DNA from: Kondoa malvinella
Lineage: Eukaryota > Basidiomycota > Agaricostilbomycetes > Agaricostilbales > Kondoaceae
Direction: 5' to 3'
DNA: 64,000 nt
NCBI GenBank assembly: GCA_039545315.1
Contig: BCIM01000008.1
Span: 821,286 to 885,285 of the forward strand
Below are positions 21,533 through 33,292 of the stretch, in pieces. The translations under genes and the position numbers were made by a program. Positions within the stretch are counted from its first letter, which is position 1; the number at the start of each line of letters is the position of its first letter. Under the pieces are notes generated by a model that made no database searches, was not told where the DNA came from, and worked only from the letters and a program-made list of their open reading frames with translations.

Positions 21533-23166
21533 ATGGCAATGCATGCAGATACATCGCCGGTATTTCCAGATTCGATATCGGAGACGGGCGAATACCAACC
21601 TGAGGCCTACGCTTTCCCTCATACAACATCAAGCAAGCGAAGTTCGCAATCTCACACAAAAGAAGACGATATATCTGCTGGGCTACTTCGACAGCGCTCG
21701 TTCAGTTTACCTGCGCTCAATCTTTACAGCGGAACGTAAGCGTCGGTGCAATCGATAATCACCTGATCGCTTAATGTATTTCGACAGACCGCTCTTCCCT
21801 TCACCTTCTAGCAGCTACTATCCACAACCTGAAAGCGAAGTAGAGATCTTGAGGAATCTGTTATCGAGAGATCGGATACGGCGAGATCAAAAGACAAAGA
21901 ACAAGACTTTCAAAGGCCTTAGCAAACGCAGCATTAGCCTCGGTGACTCTTCTCTACCCAAAGTTAAGATGCAAACGACAGAGACAGTCGAAGAGGGGAT
22001 GCTTGGTCATACAAAGGAAGACACGCATCAGACTGAAAGAGGATCTCGCAAATCTCGTGATATGACACCGACACCGGAAGACTCTGGCCTGGACGTCACG
22101 ACTCCGCCTGCACCTCAAGTCACTCCTACAGAAGTGAAACCAGTCTCCATACCAACAGCATCTTCATCAGCAATACCTACCGGAGTACCATCAAGTCCAG
22201 CCATGAAGCGTCTTTCCACTTCAGCTAGTTCGCGCAAATCGACAGATTATTTTACTAACTCTTCAGGCTCTCCCTCTCGGCCGCCTTCATCGTATATGCC
22301 CTTCCTACCCGAATTAGAACATTCACCTGAGCTATCTCGCCGACTATCCGAATCAACCTCTAGGCGGAATTCCCGTCTATCAACCTCTTCAATGTCCACT
22401 CTATCAGACGAAGAGACTCAGACACCTACAATCCTATCACCTTCCAAAAGCTCAAGCTCCCAAACACCACTACCACCAGTACATATCAAAGATTTCGCTT
22501 TCCCATCTACAGATTCGCGTTTCGTAGGTCAAGGACCAACACCTTCGGAACTAGCTTTCCAAGCCGCTGAAAACGTCCATCTTCATTCATTACCTGAAGG
22601 CGTCTTTGAAGAATCAGGTGATGAAGCTTCAAGTCTATCCAGCAGCGGGAATAGTGGTAACCCACATTTCTCTTGGGGCTTCTTACCGCCCCATGCGACT
22701 TCACCAGATCCATTCTCGACTTCGTTCAACCCGCGAGTAGTAGAGAATACAGAATTTGAAGAGTTTGAAGAAGTCCTTGAGGAGGAAGAGGAAGATAGGG
22801 ATGATGGAGGTGTTGAGATACCGCCTGAGGGTAGGTTGTATAAAGCTGCGTATCCTTTTGTGCCGGAAGCGAGTCAGGAGATGCAATTAGATGAGGGTGA
22901 GATGGTACGGGTGTTTGAGAGGTCAGTCATTCTAGCACCCATTGGCAGTAAGGAAGCTGAAGCATTAGCGCAGAGTCTGTGAAGGGTGGGTTGTAGCATG
23001 TCGGCTGAAGCATATATCTGCATCCGGCGATCAAGCGGAACAGTGGATCGATGATGAAGAGACTGGGCTGGTGCCGGAGACTTACCTGATCATGTTGGAA
23101 GATGAGCTTGTGAGCGAGGCAGGTCAAAGGCTTAATGATGCGATGAGCTTGGGGAGTACACCTTGA
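21533..23166 (+). CDS. Ser/Thr/Pro-rich protein with C-terminal SH3 domain
   Basis: Three exons, 21533-21735, 21788-22921 and 22974-23166, total 1530 nt, 509 aa. The first 380 residues are disordered and Ser/Thr/Pro-rich with Arg-Ser clusters, then an acidic stretch (EFEEFEEVLEEEEEDRDD). The C-terminus is an SH3 domain: ALYDY-equivalent AAYPFVPEASQEMQL, the acidic turn DEGEMVRVFE, the WW-equivalent GWVVAC and the closing GLVPETYLIML. SH3 domains bind PxxP ligands; the arrangement resembles Nbp2-like adaptors that recruit phosphatases or actin regulators, but this assignment is an inference from domain layout. Convergent with the F-box-like gene, 47 bp away. Confidence 0.85.
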
Positions 23167-23213
23167 CATATGTACATGTAACAATGATCGAAACAGAACA
23201 ACTTTACAAGCAT

Positions 23214-25157
23214 TTACTCGTCCCATATCGAGCGAGCGAGCATATGTCCACAACCTTGCGCATGCTCGCTTGCAGGCTTTCTCCAAGAAGCTTGGTCTAG
23301 ATCGCGCAGAGAAGAGAAAGGTACAGAACTTTTGAAGGGCGAAGCGATTTGACTTTCGACCTCAGTCACACCTCCAACAGCAGAACAATCCGGCTCGACG
23401 CAGAAGACGCATGCCGATTCAGTCAAATCGAGATAGATTTGCTCAGCTTCCTCTCTTGAGCATGGCACGAGCTGATGTTGACACAGGAGAGCGGAGAAGG
23501 CATCGTAGGAAGAGTAAGGCCTGTCCTCTTCATCTTTCGCTCTGTTCTTGATGTCTTGTTTCGCTTCTAAAGGCGTCATGAAGCGAAGCATGATCCCATC
23601 CCCACTCTGCCAGTTCATTTCGCCTTTTGCTTCTGCTCGGCGCAGTTGACCAAATTTATCATCCAGCGACTCTTTAGCAGCCTCCAAGCCTTCGCTCCAT
23701 CCACTCTCGAATGCTTCTATCCACTCCTTTCTGGAAGCCTTTGTATAAATCTCTTCCACTCCAGCAGCTATAGACCGCAAATTCGAGACACATGGCATCA
23801 AGATGAATTTCGTCGGCAAGTTCCTCAGCGCATGCAGTCGCTCTCTGACCGCTTCCCTTGACGGTAGTTCCTCATTCCTCCTACTCCGCGTTGATGATGA
23901 TTCCCTTTCGATTTTTTGCATCGTCTTGACCAATTCAGCTTTTGCGCTTGTCAAATTCCGCCAAGCGCGTGTACATTCTAATGCACGCGCTACTCCAATG
24001 CTGGACAAGGTCTTGCCTAGAGAATGGACTAGACCAGCGCAGTCTTCTACTGGGATAGTCGGGCCGGTGAATAATGCGCAACGATCGAGGATGAGATGTT
24101 TAAGGTAAGGATGCCGTAGAACGAAAGCTTTGAATGCAGGACCGAGAGGTGCCCAGCTTGTTGAAAGATCGATCCTATTCGTACTCAATCTTGTTCGGAC
24201 AGCCAAGGTAATGACTCACAATTCTAGCGAGGGGAAGATAGGCGAACTGGGACCGCCGTATGAGGATGCAGGTAGCACTGTTGTCGTGGTCTGTGGGGAA
24301 GTGATGGAGGACAACAAGCTTCGATTTGGTATGCGGAAGCGAAGATATTTGATGTTTGCAGCAAAGGGAGACACGCCGAAATCTAAGGCAATCGCGATAA
24401 TCAGCATGAGAGATCGGAGATGTGCACGGAAGAGACTGCAGACTGACGACCGATGCTATATGTCTTGAATAAGACGAGAGGCTGAGCAAATTTGGTAGCT
24501 CTTTCGGCTTGTCCTTCCTCTGTAGAGGGATCAGAGTTGCTAGGCAAGTCTGGCGGTAGATCTTGGATGAAGGAGAACCGAGTAAACTTTTCGTTCGCTG
24601 GCCATTGAGCAAGTCTTGTCAAGACGATATCGAAATATTGTCCCTTCAAGAAGGATAGATAGTTTTTCATGCGAAGATATAGGTTGAATCGAAAGGTGAT
24701 CGATAGGATCTCATCAAAGGGTTTTGCTAGCAGATCTGATACTGCTTCTGGATCCCAGCGAGGGCCAATGTTGACGTGTAGGTGTCTAAGCTGTCGAAAT
24801 GAGGCGATCAAGTTTGACACCACATATTCTGCATGAGCCGAATGAGCGCGGCTGGAACTGTCGGAGCTAGAGCATACCGTCTACGCTCCAAGAGCTTAGT
24901 ATGAATGACCGAACGGCCGAACGCATGACTGAACCATCTTGCGGATCCGATAATCGGGCAATCAACGCTTTCGTTTGCTGGCTGGTGCAGATATTCGTAT
25001 GCACGAACAAATGTCGAGTAGAGAGCTGCAGACCAGGCAGCGCCCGTGACAAGGACAAGACAGTTGCTTGATGCTGGGATGCGTCGACAAAGCTTAGCAC
25101 TTCTTCCCAAATCTCGTATGGTAGTCCATGATATTGGCTGGCGAGGCGGCCAGTCAT
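23214..25157 (-). CDS. F-box/LRR-like protein
   Basis: The N-terminus has an F-box-like helix set (LPYEIWEEVLSFVDASQHQ ... LSLSRALPGLQ), the module that attaches substrate receptors to SCF ubiquitin ligases. Beyond it are Leu-rich segments that look like irregular LRRs (FRQLRHLHVNIGPRW, NIKYLRFRIPNRSLL, HPYLKHLILDRCALF). The C-terminal half is a charged helical region with Cys residues (CVFCVEPDCSA). Introns: about 24829-24878 (restoring VDEYVVSNLIASF), one near 24416-24475, and about 24175-24228 (restoring PSLELIDLSTSW). The start is taken as 25157 (MTGRLASQYHGLP); an in-frame ATG at 25244 would add 29 residues. Substrate unknown. Such genes are numerous and divergent in basidiomycetes. Confidence 0.65.
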
Positions 25158-25663
25158 CGGAGTACAATAAGTATTGTGTGGTCTATGCAAGTCGCTGATA
25201 AGGAAACATCTGTATTCTTGTCGTCTTTCGAGCATGTCACGCATCGCTTAGCAGTGCATGCATGCGTTGCTGGGCTGCGATGTGCTGTCCTTTGCTCTCT
25301 CGTTACCTGAAGAATTCGTCCAGCAAAATTATTCTCCCAGCAATCTTCTCATTCTGGTCTGTGCCCGCAAGACTGTCATCCTGTCATACCCTATTTTTCA
25401 AACTTACCCGTGTCTGCTTTGTACACTTTGGACTAATCGGCCTGCTATCTCATCCACTGGTCGTTTGATCGCAAATACATAAGCCGAAGTAAGCTAGAAT
25501 GCACCTTCGTTATCCCTTTGTGCTTCGCTGGTCGCCTTCGGACTGTCCGTTCTTCTGTCAGCTCTCTTCTTCTTTCCTCCATTCCTCGAGAACTCTTTAC
25601 TCCTTGACTGCTTTCACTGTCTTCTGCCTCTTTTCTCGATAACGCCGAATAAACGCTGCGATT
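25158..25663. other. Divergent promoter with pyrimidine-rich leader
   Basis: 506 bp between divergent starts. The 100 bp before 25664 (about 25540-25640) is strongly C/T-rich on the plus strand, as is usual for the core promoter/leader of well-expressed fungal genes. No separate gene supported. Confidence 0.45.
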
Positions 25664-28299
25664 ATGGGTCAGAACAACTCTAGCTTTAAGCCAGAGCATA
25701 TCAAGGCGCTCAACGCCTTTGACCCTCGCGTCGAGCACTTGAAGAAGGAGCTCATCACCCTGGTAGAGAGACGTAGGTCCGATTTCTTCGCATGTCCTGG
25801 GTCGAAGCTAATTCTAAAAACAGATCATTCTCATCAAGGACCTTCGCGAGAAGAAGCGTTGCGCAAATGTGCAATTTGCGCTGATGCTCTTGCGGCCTTT
25901 CATCAGCATGGTATGTTTGCAGCCGGTGCGCTGGATTAGTCTGACAAGTCATAACAGTATCGCTCTTCCATACCGAGCTGCGCTATTATACGTTGAAGAC
26001 TGGTCAGTCAAACCGGTGGTCTTTGTATCTCTACTGATTCCTCTCTCAGCGGAACGACATGGTCGACATCTGACTGAGGCCGAAATGCTTCACGCTGAAC
26101 AACTCAGCGAGCATGCCAACATCATTCTCAGTCAAATCAAGGCACGCGACGTCTTCTTCTTTTCGTGATCCTAGGCTGACTTTGTTCCTTATGTATAGCA
26201 TCTCATCGAAAGCGAAATGGAGCACGAATTGCTTCCTTCTGGTCATCACCATCACCATGACAACTCGGCTCAAGTCAAGTCTGATCAGCCCGCGAGTCAT
26301 CACAGCAGTCAGGAAGGACATCATCAAAGTCAAGCTCACCCTGCTTCTCATGTACCAAGCGAACCTCGTTCGCCTGCTGGTCAGTCAGAAGCCAGAGACG
26401 TTTTTGATCCAGAAGATGTCTTCCCGTCAGCGGACCAGCAGACCGGATCTCACCATCCCAACCGTCCTTCTGTCTTCCCTCCGTTTTATCGCGAAACTTC
26501 AGAAGCAGACTGCTACGTACCTTCTCAAGACGAATCTCCAGAGAATGATATGATGGATGTCGGTGACATGATGGATGGAAACGCAACTTCTCTCGACAAG
26601 GATCAGGTCAGAAAGAGCAACAGAACTACCTTTGCCGTCACTTCTATCGATGCGGATGAAGGCTCTACCTTTCTGCCCGATATGCATTCCCGCACCAGCA
26701 GCATGGCATCTGACTCTATCCCAGCCAAACCAACCGGTCACCGAATCACCCATTCTTTCGCTGATACTGCTCCTGCTTCCACTCCTGTCGACCCAAGCGA
26801 GTTGGAGAACCGCCTATCTCGAGTCTCTTCCAGCGGTCAAATGTCTCGCCACGCTCCTCAGCCATCTTATGTGGATCCAGAGATGAATGACGCAGCTATG
26901 CAAACCAGCATTGATCCAGACAAGCTTTCTGACCGTCTTTCTCGAGTTTCGGTCGGTTCGTTGGCGGGAAAGCATCACTCGCGAGGTGTCAGTAGCATGG
27001 CTTCTGTGATGGAACCGATTGGCGAGGACGGAGATAGCACACCTCGCGCCGATCAGCGTCGTTCTACCGTGGGCGAACACAAGGTTGACTCGCACCAAGG
27101 TCCGACTGGCATTCGTGATGCCAACCCGATTGAAGTACAAGATGACGAGAATATGCCGCAATTACTTGATACTTGGCACGCGAGCGGCAAGAACCATCAT
27201 CAGTCTGCCCAGCCTCAAGGTCATGGATTGTCTGTCTCATCTCATGCGAGCGTCGGGACTGTTCTGCACGACACCAGGGCAAGCAAAGCAATGTCAACCG
27301 GTACACAACACTCTATGAATGCACTCAACAAGATGGCCGAGGTCGAAAGTCACACCCCGAGTTCGAAAGCGTCGCACAGATCTTCCGCTTTCGTCAATGG
27401 TCAGTTGCGCGAAGAAACAGAAGCCCCATTCGAAGTCATGGACCGGCACGCTCAAGACTCAATGATGACTGATCGTGGTAGCTATTCGACTTTGAACTCT
27501 CTGCCCAACTGGGAGAACAAGTCACTGGAAGAGGATGATGATGTTGGACGAACGTTCCATGCTGCCGGTATCAGAGACTCTGTCTTGACAGTCAGTACTA
27601 GCTGTGATGGTCCTGAAGTCGGCTGACGATATACAGGCCAAATGTCACAATGATCATCTTCAAGGCAGCACAATGTCTTCCAATCCAATGGACCGTCATA
27701 AGGCCTACATTCGATCTGATTCGTCTGAATCTGACCGCCGCTCGTCTACCACCAGGCAAGATGGATCTGCATCCGACCGCCGCTCGTCTACCATCAGTCA
27801 AGATGGATCGGACTCAGAGGAAGAAGATGACGATGAAGATGAAGAGGAAGAGGAAGAGGAAGAAGAGCCCAATGTAATTCAAGTGGATCTAGGTGTAAGT
27901 CCGTTGCGGCCATCAAGAGTTCGTTCCTCATTCAGAGAACAGGATCTGGCAAGGCAATTCGCCAACGGCAACAGAAAGCAACGCATGGAAACTGATGGAT
28001 CTCGATTCACGACCCTTGACTCTGAATCTTCGTCTTCCGGCTCTGGCTCTTTTGACTCGAACAAAGACGCCCACCATCTCAGCGCTCATGCTTCAGCTAT
28101 TCCTCACGAGCAAGCACGTCGTGCTATCGAAGATCAACATCGCTCAAAGCATCTGTCCAAAGTCGATATTGAACGAGGCGCCTTTCTAGGCGAGAACGAG
28201 CAGAAATCACCAGATGCTGTGAGATCGCTCACTGCGCTTTACCCCAAACCAGCTGAAGCACCTCACAAAATGCCGTCACAACCCGTCTGGAAGTCATGA
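25664..28299 (+). CDS. Candidate N-myristoylated acidic, Ser/His-rich protein
   Basis: Six exons, 25664-25772, 25824-25910, 25958-26002, 26050-26150, 26199-27590 and 27637-28299, total 2397 nt, 798 aa. The N-terminus MGQNNSSFKP fits the N-myristoyltransferase rule (Gly2, Ser at position 6, Lys nearby), predicting a membrane-tethered protein. The first 115 residues are helical with a Cys pair (KCAIC). The rest is disordered, with a His run (26232-26250) and two copies of a DPxxLxxRLSRVS motif (about 26788-26835 and 26911-26955). It also has a duplicated SDRRSST block (about 27733-27810) and a Glu/Asp tract (27815-27868). I know no family with this layout. A GTAAGT at 27895 could open a further in-frame 45-nt intron; I left it coding. 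Confidence 0.7.
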
Positions 28300-28419
28300 A
28301 GCGGTGTTGCAATGGTTGTGGACCCTAAAAGCAGTATCTTTTGTACTCTCTCTTTGTTGTAGTCCTTTGCATTGTAGTGCCTTTGAAGTGAAGCCGAGTA
28401 TTTTGGTGAGCAACGAATC

Positions 28420-29732
28420 ATGTCGAAACCTCTTGTCGGTCTGTCTTGTCGCCAGCAGCTCACGCGCAGCTGCCTAAGACGCATCGTCTGTATTAGGTGT
28501 CATTGGCGGCTCTGGCTTTTACAAGCTCAACCTGAAGATCTCGAGAACGATTGATGTAGCCAAAGAAGTTGAAGGATGGCCTTATGGCAAGACGAGCTCG
28601 CCTGTCAACATTTGCCAGCTGCAGAACGGTACAGAGATTGCTTTTATCGCACGTCATGGCGTAGGACACTTCATCGTGAGTCTTTGAACTGACTTCGACA
28701 AGATGCAAGCTGAAAGTATGGCCAGACGCCTTCTGAAGTTCCTTCGAAAGCCAACATAGCTGCACTCAAGCACGTCGGATGTGAAGCTATCGTCGCTTTC
28801 TCTGCAGTGGGCAGCTTGCGCGAAGAGATCAAACCAAGAGATATTGTCATGCCAAACCAGATTATCGACCGTACAAAAGGCATCAGACCTTTCTCATAGT
28901 ATGTCTCAGCTATGTCTCTTCCTGTCTATGCTGATTGTGGTGCAGCTTTGGAGATGGCATTGTTGCTCATACAATGTTTGGCGAACCTTTCGATGTGCAG
29001 CTTAGCGCTATCGTCAAGCCATTGATTGCGAAAGCTATCAAAGAGAACAACATTCAAGATGTGGATCTCCATACTGAGAAGGTTGTAGTGTGCATGGAAG
29101 GACCCCAGGTATGCTTCATATTGTTGACTGAATGAAGACTGCTAATCTTCCCAAAAGTTCTCGACTCGAGCTGAATCACAATGGTATCGCTCTATTGGAG
29201 GAGATATCATCAAGTAAGTATTTACGCGTCGAGGCAGAATTGATTCTGACGCACATCTCAGCATGTCTGTTCTTCCGGAATCAAAATTGGCAAGAGAAGC
29301 CGAACTGAGGTAAGTTCCTGTTCTATGCTATACAATTTGATACTAATGTCTGATATAGCTATGTATTGGTATGCACCGCGACAGACTACGATGGTATACA
29401 TCCCCTTTCTTTGACCCTTGTCCAAACTGATACTCTGTAGCGTGGCGGGATTCGGAAGAACCAGTGACAAGCGCTGAAGTCATGGCCACTCTTGGTGCCA
29501 ACGCTGAAGCATCCAACAAGATCACCTTGTCCATTCTAGAAGACCTTCATTCGCACGTGAGCGGCGGAAAGCTGACGCAGGCCAAAGGTGCAATGGAATA
29601 TGTATGTGGATGTTTCAAGGAGAAGACCTTTGCTGATGTGTCGTGCAGGCCGTTGTTACCCACAAGGATATGTGGCCAGCAGAGCGAAAGAAGCAGCTAT
29701 CGTATGTGTTGCCTGCGTACTTCAAAGATTAG
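28420..29732 (+). CDS. MEU1: S-methyl-5'-thioadenosine phosphorylase
   Basis: Cleaves methylthioadenosine with phosphate to adenine and methylthioribose-1-phosphate, first step of methionine salvage and disposal of the polyamine by-product. About 304 aa, the usual length. Motifs: phosphate loop [85 protein letters not shown] and the catalytic ATDYDAW (purine-site Asp). Eight exons: the first is 28420-28438, and intron 28439-28496 restores VGVIGGSG. Later introns split GHFI/TPSEV, FSY/FGDG, GPQ/FSTR and others. The stop at 29730-29732 is only 36 bp from the stop of the convergent UCS-domain gene, so the 3' UTRs must overlap. Confidence 0.95.
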
Positions 29733-29768
29733 ATACCATAGACACAATGAAATTAGACGTAAACGCAC

Positions 29769-31640
29769 CTATATACTGCCGAGCTGCTTCAGAATGGCTT
29801 TCGCAGCTTCAGCCGATTCCTGATCCGTACTCTTGGTCATCTCTTGCAGTGCCGTGTCAACCTCAGACCCCTTAACTTTCGCTCGGCCTTTCGCATCGAG
29901 CTTCTCAAGCATCCCACCAACGATCGCAATGCCCCTTTGCTTCAGTCCTTCATTTTCATCCTTTAGCAGATCTCCCAAAATCCCTAACGCTCGATTCACC
30001 AGCTTCTCGCTCAACAAGAACCCAACAACCCTAGGCGAAACTACCAACACACTCAAAGCCGCACTAGCCGCTAACCTCGTCTCCAAATCATCTACATCAC
30101 ACAAAGCCAAAACCAAATGCACTCTTGTTCGATGTACGTTATCCAAACCGACTTCTCCTTCCATAGGCCCATCTAGTCCCAGCGTATCTTGTGCAAAGTA
30201 CGTGAAACCAGATTCGGACATGACGAGGTTTGTGAAAGTCTGCATGGCGGCACGGCGAGTCATCGTAGATCCGTATGAGGTGTCAGAAGGGGTGAGGTAG
30301 GATTCTAATTTGCTCATGAATGCCGGTGTGATGAGATGTGTTCGAAGAGGCTCGGAAATGGATGTGAGGTTTGTGAGGGCTAGAAGAGCTTCGAATTGCG
30401 CTAGTGAGGTCGACGATGGATGCTGGACTAGGGTTGATAGGTGGGTGGTTGCGTCTTTGAGCAGAGGTGAAGTGGAGGTCGGACCGAGAACAAGTAGAGG
30501 GTTTGAAGTAATGAGCAGTCGAGCAAGAGAATGTATAGCTGGCAAAGACGGTTCGGTAGATCGACCAATAATATGCAAAGTCATTTTCGCCGCGCCTTGC
30601 TGGATCAGTTTCCCTCGAAGTGGTGCTTGTTTAGTCAGATTGAGCATTATCTCGCCAGAAGTATTCCGGATAGTATCACTGGTTGAAGAGACTGCTTGGC
30701 CGACGCGTTCCATCAACCCAAAATTGACTAGCTCTTGAATTCGCTTGTCGATGATTGCATCTGTTTCCCATTCTGCTTGAGGTACACCATCTGCTTTCAG
30801 TGAGAAGTTCCGAAGCTTTTGAGCAGCTTGATCTTCCTGATTGAGTACGGGCTTGTATGAGGTAAGGTTGTGAAAGATAGTAGTGAGAGGAAAGACGAGT
30901 GCAAGGCGACTTTGAAGCTCGTCAGATGGGGCGGTCACATTACAGAGTTGCTTCAGCTTATCAGACGACATGGAAGCGCGGAGGTCGGGCAGTAAGGTCA
31001 GAATGGCTAAGCCTTCGAGCGTCGTCTGAAGCGATTTGGCCTGATCGAGAGAGGCGAGCAAGAGCTTCATGAGCTGAGGAAAGTCTTTACGAGATGTATC
31101 TGCCTCTCCATTGGGTATTGTTGCTTGCTGCCTGACGAATCTGAGCTTGATGAGCGAGACCGCGCAAGTGATTTGTAAGGTCATGTCGCCCGCAGAGCTC
31201 GACGCGACTGTTTCCAGCCATGGTTCGGCATTCAACTTCTTGAGGAGCGGACGAGCAGAAGCATGAGTCGCTGCCGTATTGATCAAATTGGCCAGAGTTT
31301 GCTTGAGATGCAAGTCTTGCGAGCCAATCAATGCTTCTGCAGCTTCCGCAAGTAGCACATCCAGTCCTTCGCTGTTACAGACTGCTATGGCGCGAGTAGG
31401 ATCCAGCTCATAGAGAACGGCGAGGGCATTGAGCGCTTTGACATATTCGTAGTGATTTGTGCCAGACAGCCATTCATGTAAGATTTTTGCCAAATCGCGA
31501 GTCAAGCTGTCTCCTCCTTGTTGTAGCTTGTGCGCCAGACGAGCGTAGTGCTGCCCTAGTCCGCCTTCTCCCTCATGCTCTTTTGAGAATTTGGCCAAAA
31601 GGTCTTCGAGGCTCTCGAATTGCTGCTTGTCTTGAGCCAT
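29769..31640 (-). CDS. SHE4: UCS-domain myosin chaperone (She4/Rng3/UNC-45 family)
   Basis: A single-exon gene of 623 aa, unusual here because nearly every neighbour is intron-rich. UCS proteins fold and stabilise myosin motor domains and work with Hsp90. The sequence is built of armadillo-like helical repeats throughout (for example LVFPLTTIFHNLTSYKP, NTSGEIMLNLTKQAPLRG, FEALLALTNLTSISEPLR, LEKLDAKGRAKVKGSEVD). As in other fungal members there is no N-terminal TPR domain. Start MAQDKQQFESLEDL at 31640. The conserved UCS core (RAAMQTFTNLVMSESGF, ETRLAASAALSVL) lies at residues about 450-560. No signal peptide; cytosolic. Confidence 0.9.
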   Translation of the reverse strand: MAQDKQQFESLEDLLAKFSKEHEGEGGLGQHYARLAHKLQQGGDSLTRDLAKILHEWLSGTNHYEYVKALNALAVLYELDPTRAIAVCNSEGLDVLLAEAAEALIGSQDLHLKQTLANLINTAATHASARPLLKKLNAEPWLETVASSSAGDMTLQITCAVSLIKLRFVRQQATIPNGEADTSRKDFPQLMKLLLASLDQAKSLQTTLEGLAILTLLPDLRASMSSDKLKQLCNVTAPSDELQSRLALVFPLTTIFHNLTSYKPVLNQEDQAAQKLRNFSLKADGVPQAEWETDAIIDKRIQELVNFGLMERVGQAVSSTSDTIRNTSGEIMLNLTKQAPLRGKLIQQGAAKMTLHIIGRSTEPSLPAIHSLARLLITSNPLLVLGPTSTSPLLKDATTHLSTLVQHPSSTSLAQFEALLALTNLTSISEPLRTHLITPAFMSKLESYLTPSDTSYGSTMTRRAAMQTFTNLVMSESGFTYFAQDTLGLDGPMEGEVGLDNVHRTRVHLVLALCDVDDLETRLAASAALSVLVVSPRVVGFLLSEKLVNRALGILGDLLKDENEGLKQRGIAIVGGMLEKLDAKGRAKVKGSEVDTALQEMTKSTDQESAEAAKAILKQLGSI

Positions 31641-31812
31641 TTGACTCTCTTGTCTGCTCGTGCAAGGTCTTCTAGCTTGTCGCCTTTGCTTTGCTCGCGT
31701 CCTGCTGTCCGACCCTTTGTTTACTGAGCTGCTTGGTGATCAACTTGCCACAAGCTCGCAGCTCTTCCCAACCTACGATATACCAGATACCCTATTCCGC
31801 ATCTGTTACAAC

Positions 31813-33292
31813 ATGAGTACCACATTTCGCGTCGTTACCGCACAACCTCACGACTCTACGCCAAACGATGCTACATCGAACCACGTACAAGAAGCTTATA
31901 TCGCTCTCGATGAGCAGAGCGGCACTGAATCCTCGTCCGACGAGCTAGCAGACGATGAGCAGCTAGGCCCATTAGGCGATTTCAGCGATAGTAGGTCCAT
32001 TGTCCAAAGCGCTTGCTCAAGCTGATCGCTCGTCATTTCAGTCTTTGTATACCTCGCAAAGCAGAAAGCCAAGTATTCTAGAGTACTAGAAGCCCTGGAG
32101 GCCAAAAAGATCACACCAGTTGACACTGCGCCAGCTCACACTACACCAGCTTATCCAGCAAAGATCCCCAAATCAAGAAAGAAGCGCAGAGGCAAGAAAG
32201 AGCGTCATAACGACAAGCTATCTTCTCAGCCTGTAGCCATCTTACCACGCACCACTGTACAAGATCCGGACTCTGACAGCGCTCTACCGCTTCCTTCCAC
32301 CTCTTACTCCCCACCAGACAATATCACAGCAACTGCTATACCACATCGTTTGCGGCCAGATAAGCTATCCTTTTATACACCAGCACACCAATTACAAGCA
32401 AGAACACCAGAAGATCGTTCGCGCTCACTACTAGCCAAGTTAGCAGCTGCCTTTCCGACTGAAGCAGAGTCGTACCAAATACGCAACCTCTTTCTTCCCG
32501 CTCCGCTTCTTTCACCATCAACAGAACCACTCATCTTCTCTTTCGTGGATCACTCAAACCTGGTCTATGGTTTCTTGCAATATCTTCGATCACATCCACA
32601 TTTAGCAGCACAAGCTTCCCGATCTCGTCGACCGAGACTGGACTATCATTCCTTCTTCAGCATACTAGAACGCGCACGACCAGCAGCTAGAAGAGTTTTG
32701 GTCGGTTCTTACCCATTACATCAAGGATTAGAATGCGTTCAGCGGGATTGGAATTATGAGATTCATCTACTTGATAGAGTAGTCAAAACTCGGGCTGCGC
32801 AGTATGGGTCGGTGATGGCGGATAAGCGATATCGGATGGGCTTTGGGACGGACAGTGAAGATCGAGGGGAGAGTTCAGATTCGGATTATGCTCGAACAAA
32901 GAGCATTAGAGGAGGAAAGATTTCCATGTCGGCAAAGGAGCAGGCGGTCGATGAAGTCAGTCTGCGTGTTTGCATCAGATGGAGCTCTTCTGATAGTGAT
33001 ACAGGTCCTGCACGGCAAGATCTACGCTTGCCTATTCGAGAACCGACATGATCTAGTTGGCACTACCCTAGTCCTGGCTACGGGTGATGGCGCAGCAAGC
33101 GAATACAGCACGGATGGTTTCCTCGGTTGCGCAAAAGCAGCACTCAGCGCTGGCGCTAATGTGGAAGTCGTTGCGTTCAAAGATGGGACAAGCTATGTTT
33201 GGAAAGAGCTGCAGCGCAGGACCAAGTCGATGGAGACGGGGCGCTTGCGCATCATCTATTTGGATGACTATGTCGAGGAGCTCTTGGAGTGA
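31813..33292 (+). CDS. NYN-domain (PIN-like) protein
   Basis: Three exons, 31813-31990, 32042-32955 and 33005-33292, total 1380 nt, 459 aa. The C-terminal half has the split NYN/PIN-like nuclease core: a first acidic strand FSFVDHSNLVYGFL (Asp/Asn motif) and, about 150 residues on, LVLATGDGAASEYSTDGF (second acidic motif) followed by AALSAGANVEVVAF. NYN proteins are usually RNases or RNA-binding regulators. Between the two halves is a basic/acidic insertion (GTDSEDRGESSDSDYART). The N-terminal 60 residues are acidic; a Lys/Arg cluster (KIPKSRKKRRGKKERH) looks like a nuclear-localisation signal. The second intron interrupts just before VLHGKIYACLFENRHD. RNase activity is inferred, not shown. 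Confidence 0.8.

Noticed and set aside
26144..26198. GC-AG intron starting at 26142 in the myristoylated-protein gene
   Set aside because: A canonical GT donor nine bases downstream (26151) keeps the same frame and is simpler.
26232..26250. Five-His run as a cloning tag or vector sequence
   Set aside because: It is embedded in a natural His/Ser-rich region with normal splice context, and no vector sequence is present.
27813..27877. Lys/Arg-rich frame over the GAA/GAT tract
   Set aside because: A +1-frame shadow of the Glu/Asp tract of the myristoylated-protein gene.
30310..30738. 142-codon plus-strand frame
   Set aside because: Antisense shadow of the UCS-domain gene, with biased composition and no motif.
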